From: Candidatus Omnitrophota bacterium
Lineage (GTDB): Bacteria > Omnitrophota > Gorgyraeia > Tantalellales > Tantalellaceae
DNA length: 8,255 bases
Direction of reading: 5' to 3'
Assembly: GCA_028717825.1 (NCBI GenBank)
Contig: JAQUNB010000042.1
Location: 1-8,255 of the forward strand
Position 1 is the first letter of the stretch, and each line of letters opens with the position of its first letter. The notes below the pieces were generated by a model. The model saw only the letters and a program-made list of their open reading frames with translations. It was not told the origin of the DNA and did not search any database. Of the stretch, positions 6,308 through 8,255 are shown in pieces. The position numbers were made by a program, and so were the translations under genes.

Positions 6308-6398
6308 AAATTGTCCGTATTTGGCGTTTTGCTGGCAGACTAGTTTGAATGAAATCTATTGCGATGGTGAGTAAAATATCTATTTAAGGATTTTTTAG

Positions 6399-7787
6399 TT
6401 ATCTTCCCCTACCTAAAAATGCTATTTTAAGGGTTTTTAACAATATTAAACAATCAAGAAAAAATGAAACATTCTTGATATAGTATAGATCATATTGTAA
6501 TTTGATCTTCGCTTGCTCGATATTTGAGGTATACGGGTAATTCACTTGTGCCCATCCGGTAAGCCCCGGCTGAACATAAAGTCTTTCAGGATAAAACGAT
6601 ATTTTTTCCGACAGTTCCCTTACAAAAGCGGGCCTTTCCGGACGCGGACCGATCAGGCTCATGTCTCCCACCAGAATATTAAAAAGCTGTGGGATCTCAT
6701 CGATCCTTAATCTTCTGAGCCATCTGCCGACCCAAGTAATCCGAGGATCTTTTTCCTGTGACCAAACGGGACCTCCCGTACCTTTCTCGGCCCGGTTAAT
6801 CATGGATCGGAACTTTATGACCCTAAAAACCTTCCCGAACCTTCCAACCCGCTTTTGTTTATAAAAAATCGGGCCTTTTGAATCAAATTTAATTAGCATC
6901 GCAGCAATGAAACATACCGGCAACGTTAAGATTAAACCTAGAAGTGACCCCATGATATCCATAAATCTTTTTAGCTTCTTTACATGGAAATTCGGATATT
7001 TCACGCTTGAAGCAAACAACCATTCATCATCAACATATTTAAGAGGGATTTGTCCCTCTAGCTCCTCATATAGCGAAATAACGTTAATTATTTCAGTACC
7101 ACGATATCTACATATTCGTAGGTTTTCTAAAATTTTCTTTTTATCCGGCTCAAAAGTTGTGAGAATTATAATATTTATCTTATTTTCCTCCACTATACGT
7201 GAGATCTCGTTAATTTTTCCTAAAATTCTATGCCCAGAGACAAGATTATCTGATATCTTTTGGTTATCTTCTCTGATAACTCCGACAACATTGTATAAGG
7301 AAGTTGGGCACTTATTTAAAGTGTTTATAACATCTTTTGCAGCTTCTCCCGTCCCAACAATAATAACATTTTGATCAAACACTTTTTTGCTTGCGGTCAA
7401 AACGAACAAGAATCTTGCGGCTGTAACAAAAATAATTATAAATAAAGAATTTATAGCAAATACGCCCCTGCCGACCTTAAACGAAATGTCTGCGTAGAAA
7501 ATAAATGAGCTCAAAAGCATGCTTAATACAACCGTAATACATACAGAGATCGCTATTTTTAAATAGTTACTCAACCTCCTGACCTCATAAAGACCACCAA
7601 GATAAAATAATGATAAAAATATTATCACCGTTACAGACAACGGACCCGTATTAATTCTTATATATTCGAAGGATTTTCCAAAACCGAACCTTATCATTGC
7701 TGCCAGATAAAAAGCCGCACATAGCAATATAGTATCGATCACTATAAGATACAGTTCAAATCTTTTTTTCCTAGCGCTACCAAACAT
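6399..7787 (-). CDS. Polyprenyl-phosphate sugar-1-phosphate transferase (WbaP/WcaJ-type initiating glycosylphosphotransferase)
   Basis: This 462-residue integral membrane enzyme would start glycan assembly by moving a sugar-1-phosphate from a nucleotide sugar to undecaprenyl phosphate at the cytoplasmic face. It has the family layout: four hydrophobic segments near 12-32, 48-66, 76-98 and 110-131; a Rossmann-like domain starting V141-I-I-V-G-T-G-E-A-A150; a further hydrophobic segment at 277-300; and the catalytic domain with F-Y-K-Q-K-R-V-G (308-315), K-F-R-S-M (325-329), R-I-D-E-I-P-Q (361-367), G-P-R-P-E-R-P (380-386) and P-G-L-T-G-W-A-Q-V (407-415). Motifs are intact and length is normal. 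A GAAGGAAG ribosome site sits about 5 nt before the ATG at 7787. It follows the TPR gene by 42 nt. The sugar (hexose or acetamido-hexose) cannot be told from sequence. Confidence 0.93.
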   Translation of the reverse strand: MFGSARKKRFELYLIVIDTILLCAAFYLAAMIRFGFGKSFEYIRINTGPLSVTVIIFLSLFYLGGLYEVRRLSNYLKIAISVCITVVLSMLLSSFIFYADISFKVGRGVFAINSLFIIIFVTAARFLFVLTASKKVFDQNVIIVGTGEAAKDVINTLNKCPTSLYNVVGVIREDNQKISDNLVSGHRILGKINEISRIVEENKINIIILTTFEPDKKKILENLRICRYRGTEIINVISLYEELEGQIPLKYVDDEWLFASSVKYPNFHVKKLKRFMDIMGSLLGLILTLPVCFIAAMLIKFDSKGPIFYKQKRVGRFGKVFRVIKFRSMINRAEKGTGGPVWSQEKDPRITWVGRWLRRLRIDEIPQLFNILVGDMSLIGPRPERPAFVRELSEKISFYPERLYVQPGLTGWAQVNYPYTSNIEQAKIKLQYDLYYIKNVSFFLDCLILLKTLKIAFLGRGR

Positions 7788-7829
7788 TTTTACTTCCTTC
7801 GTGACCTGAATTCTGGATCAAAAGCTAAC

Positions 7830-8255
7830 TCACGTCGCTTCGTAAATTTCTTTAAAAAGACGATACGCTGCAGCAAATTCACCTTTTTTATAAAATATAT
7901 TTGCAAGTTTATACTTTATATCTAAACTTTTGGGGTTATCTTTAAGAACTTTATTAAAGTACAGAATAGCCTTATCATAGTCTTCAATATTGTAATTAAA
8001 CACTCCTAGTCTGTAATCTAGCTTGTTGCTTCCCGTGTTTTTTTCTTCTTTATTTAGTTTTAAAGATTCTTCCACTAGATCCTTGGGAGATAATTGTGGA
8101 ATTTCAAAAATATTTTTGTTTGTTTTAAAGTATTCTGATGCTTTTATGGCCCCCTTCAAACACTCGGCTGCAAACTTATATCTTGAATCTTTTGCAAAAG
8201 CTTCTCCTATCCTTACTTTCTCCTCTTGACTTGCAAGCGCGATCTTATCAACAAC
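7830..8255 (-). CDS. TPR-repeat protein, C-terminal part (start outside window)
   Basis: The frame ending with TGA at 7832-7830 stays open to the right edge, giving 141 visible codons, so the start lies outside. There is no ATG in the visible part, and the TTG at 8159 looks internal because the same frame continues upstream with protein-like sequence. The last 65 or so residues contain two tetratricopeptide units: one around Y-R-L-G-V-F-N-Y-N-I-E-D-Y-D-K-A-I-L-Y-F and one around Y-K-L-A-N-I-F-Y-K-K-G-E-F-A-A-A-Y. The preceding segment is helical, with an R-Y-K-F-A-A-E-C-L-K piece that may be an earlier degenerate unit. TPR proteins act as protein-protein scaffolds; location and partner are unknown. 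Its GC content (about 31% by hand count) is well below that of the exporter genes. Confidence 0.75.
   Translation of the reverse strand, partial: VVDKIALASQEEKVRIGEAFAKDSRYKFAAECLKGAIKASEYFKTNKNIFEIPQLSPKDLVEESLKLNKEEKNTGSNKLDYRLGVFNYNIEDYDKAILYFNKVLKDNPKSLDIKYKLANIFYKKGEFAAAYRLFKEIYEAT

Noticed and set aside
6315..6345. Hairpin in the intergenic region (GTC...GAC ends around a GGCGTTTTGC core)
   Set aside because: Only the outer three bases and short inner pieces can pair; the GGC runs lie in the same orientation and do not form a stable stem.
6376..6398. Terminator after the sugar transferase gene
   Set aside because: The stretch is AT-rich with only a weak possible stem and no GC-rich hairpin followed by a T run on the minus strand, so a rho-independent terminator is not supported.
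7830..8159. TPR gene starting at the TTG at 8159
   Set aside because: The frame remains open and protein-like to the window edge, so the true start lies beyond 8255.
8023..8229. Plus-strand reading frame at the right edge
   Set aside because: It is the mirror of the TPR coding frame, which has clear TPR motifs; the plus-strand product has no recognisable feature.

Overview
The window is part of a bacterial surface-polysaccharide locus. All nine recognisable protein genes lie on the minus strand, so transcription runs from high to low coordinates. An ABC-2 polysaccharide exporter with a Wzt-type carbohydrate-binding tail, a polyisoprenyl-phosphate sugar-1-phosphate transferase, GDP-sugar-type SDR enzymes and two sugar-type methyltransferases together suggest an O-antigen-like or other cell-surface glycan made on a lipid carrier and exported through the ABC-transporter route, most likely in a Gram-negative-type bacterium. 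The sequence does not fix the taxon. It is AT-rich to moderate in GC (by hand count about 31% in the TPR gene and about 43-45% in wzt). No tRNA, rRNA, transposase or CRISPR array was seen.

Layout in transcription order. 8255-7830: 3' part of a TPR protein gene cut by the window edge. 7787-6399: a WbaP/WcaJ-type initiating transferase, 42 nt after the TPR gene. 6398-6179: a 220-nt AT-rich intergenic region, the only sizeable gap, with a tandem 10-bp repeat array, a candidate promoter and a perfect palindrome. 6178-5933: a small excisionase-type helix-turn-helix protein. 5911-5048: ABC permease (Wzm type). 5026-3719: ABC ATPase with C-terminal glycan-binding domain (Wzt type). 3688-2543: putative sugar O-methyltransferase. 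2515-1523: GDP-mannose 4,6-dehydratase/GDP-6-deoxymannose reductase-like SDR. 1494-517: GDP-L-fucose synthase-like SDR with altered catalytic residues. 520-1: N-terminal part of a TylF-like methyltransferase, overlapping the previous gene by 4 nt and leaving the window.

Gaps from the HTH gene to the left edge are 21, 21, 30, 27, 28 and -4 nt, so these seven genes look like one operon whose leader is the 6179-6398 region. Proposed logic (inference): the initiating transferase loads the first sugar phosphate on the lipid carrier, glycosyltransferases outside this window extend it, the SDR enzymes supply GDP-deoxysugar precursors, the methyltransferases decorate sugars or cap the chain end, and Wzm/Wzt exports the product with the Wzt C-terminal domain reading the chain end. 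No glycosyltransferase of the chain-extending type is present here.

The most interesting points are the HTH gene with a helically phased tandem repeat array in its own leader, and the fucose-synthase homologue that has lost several residues considered catalytic in the family. I did not find a wholly unknown system; the locus is a recognisable type with unusual details.
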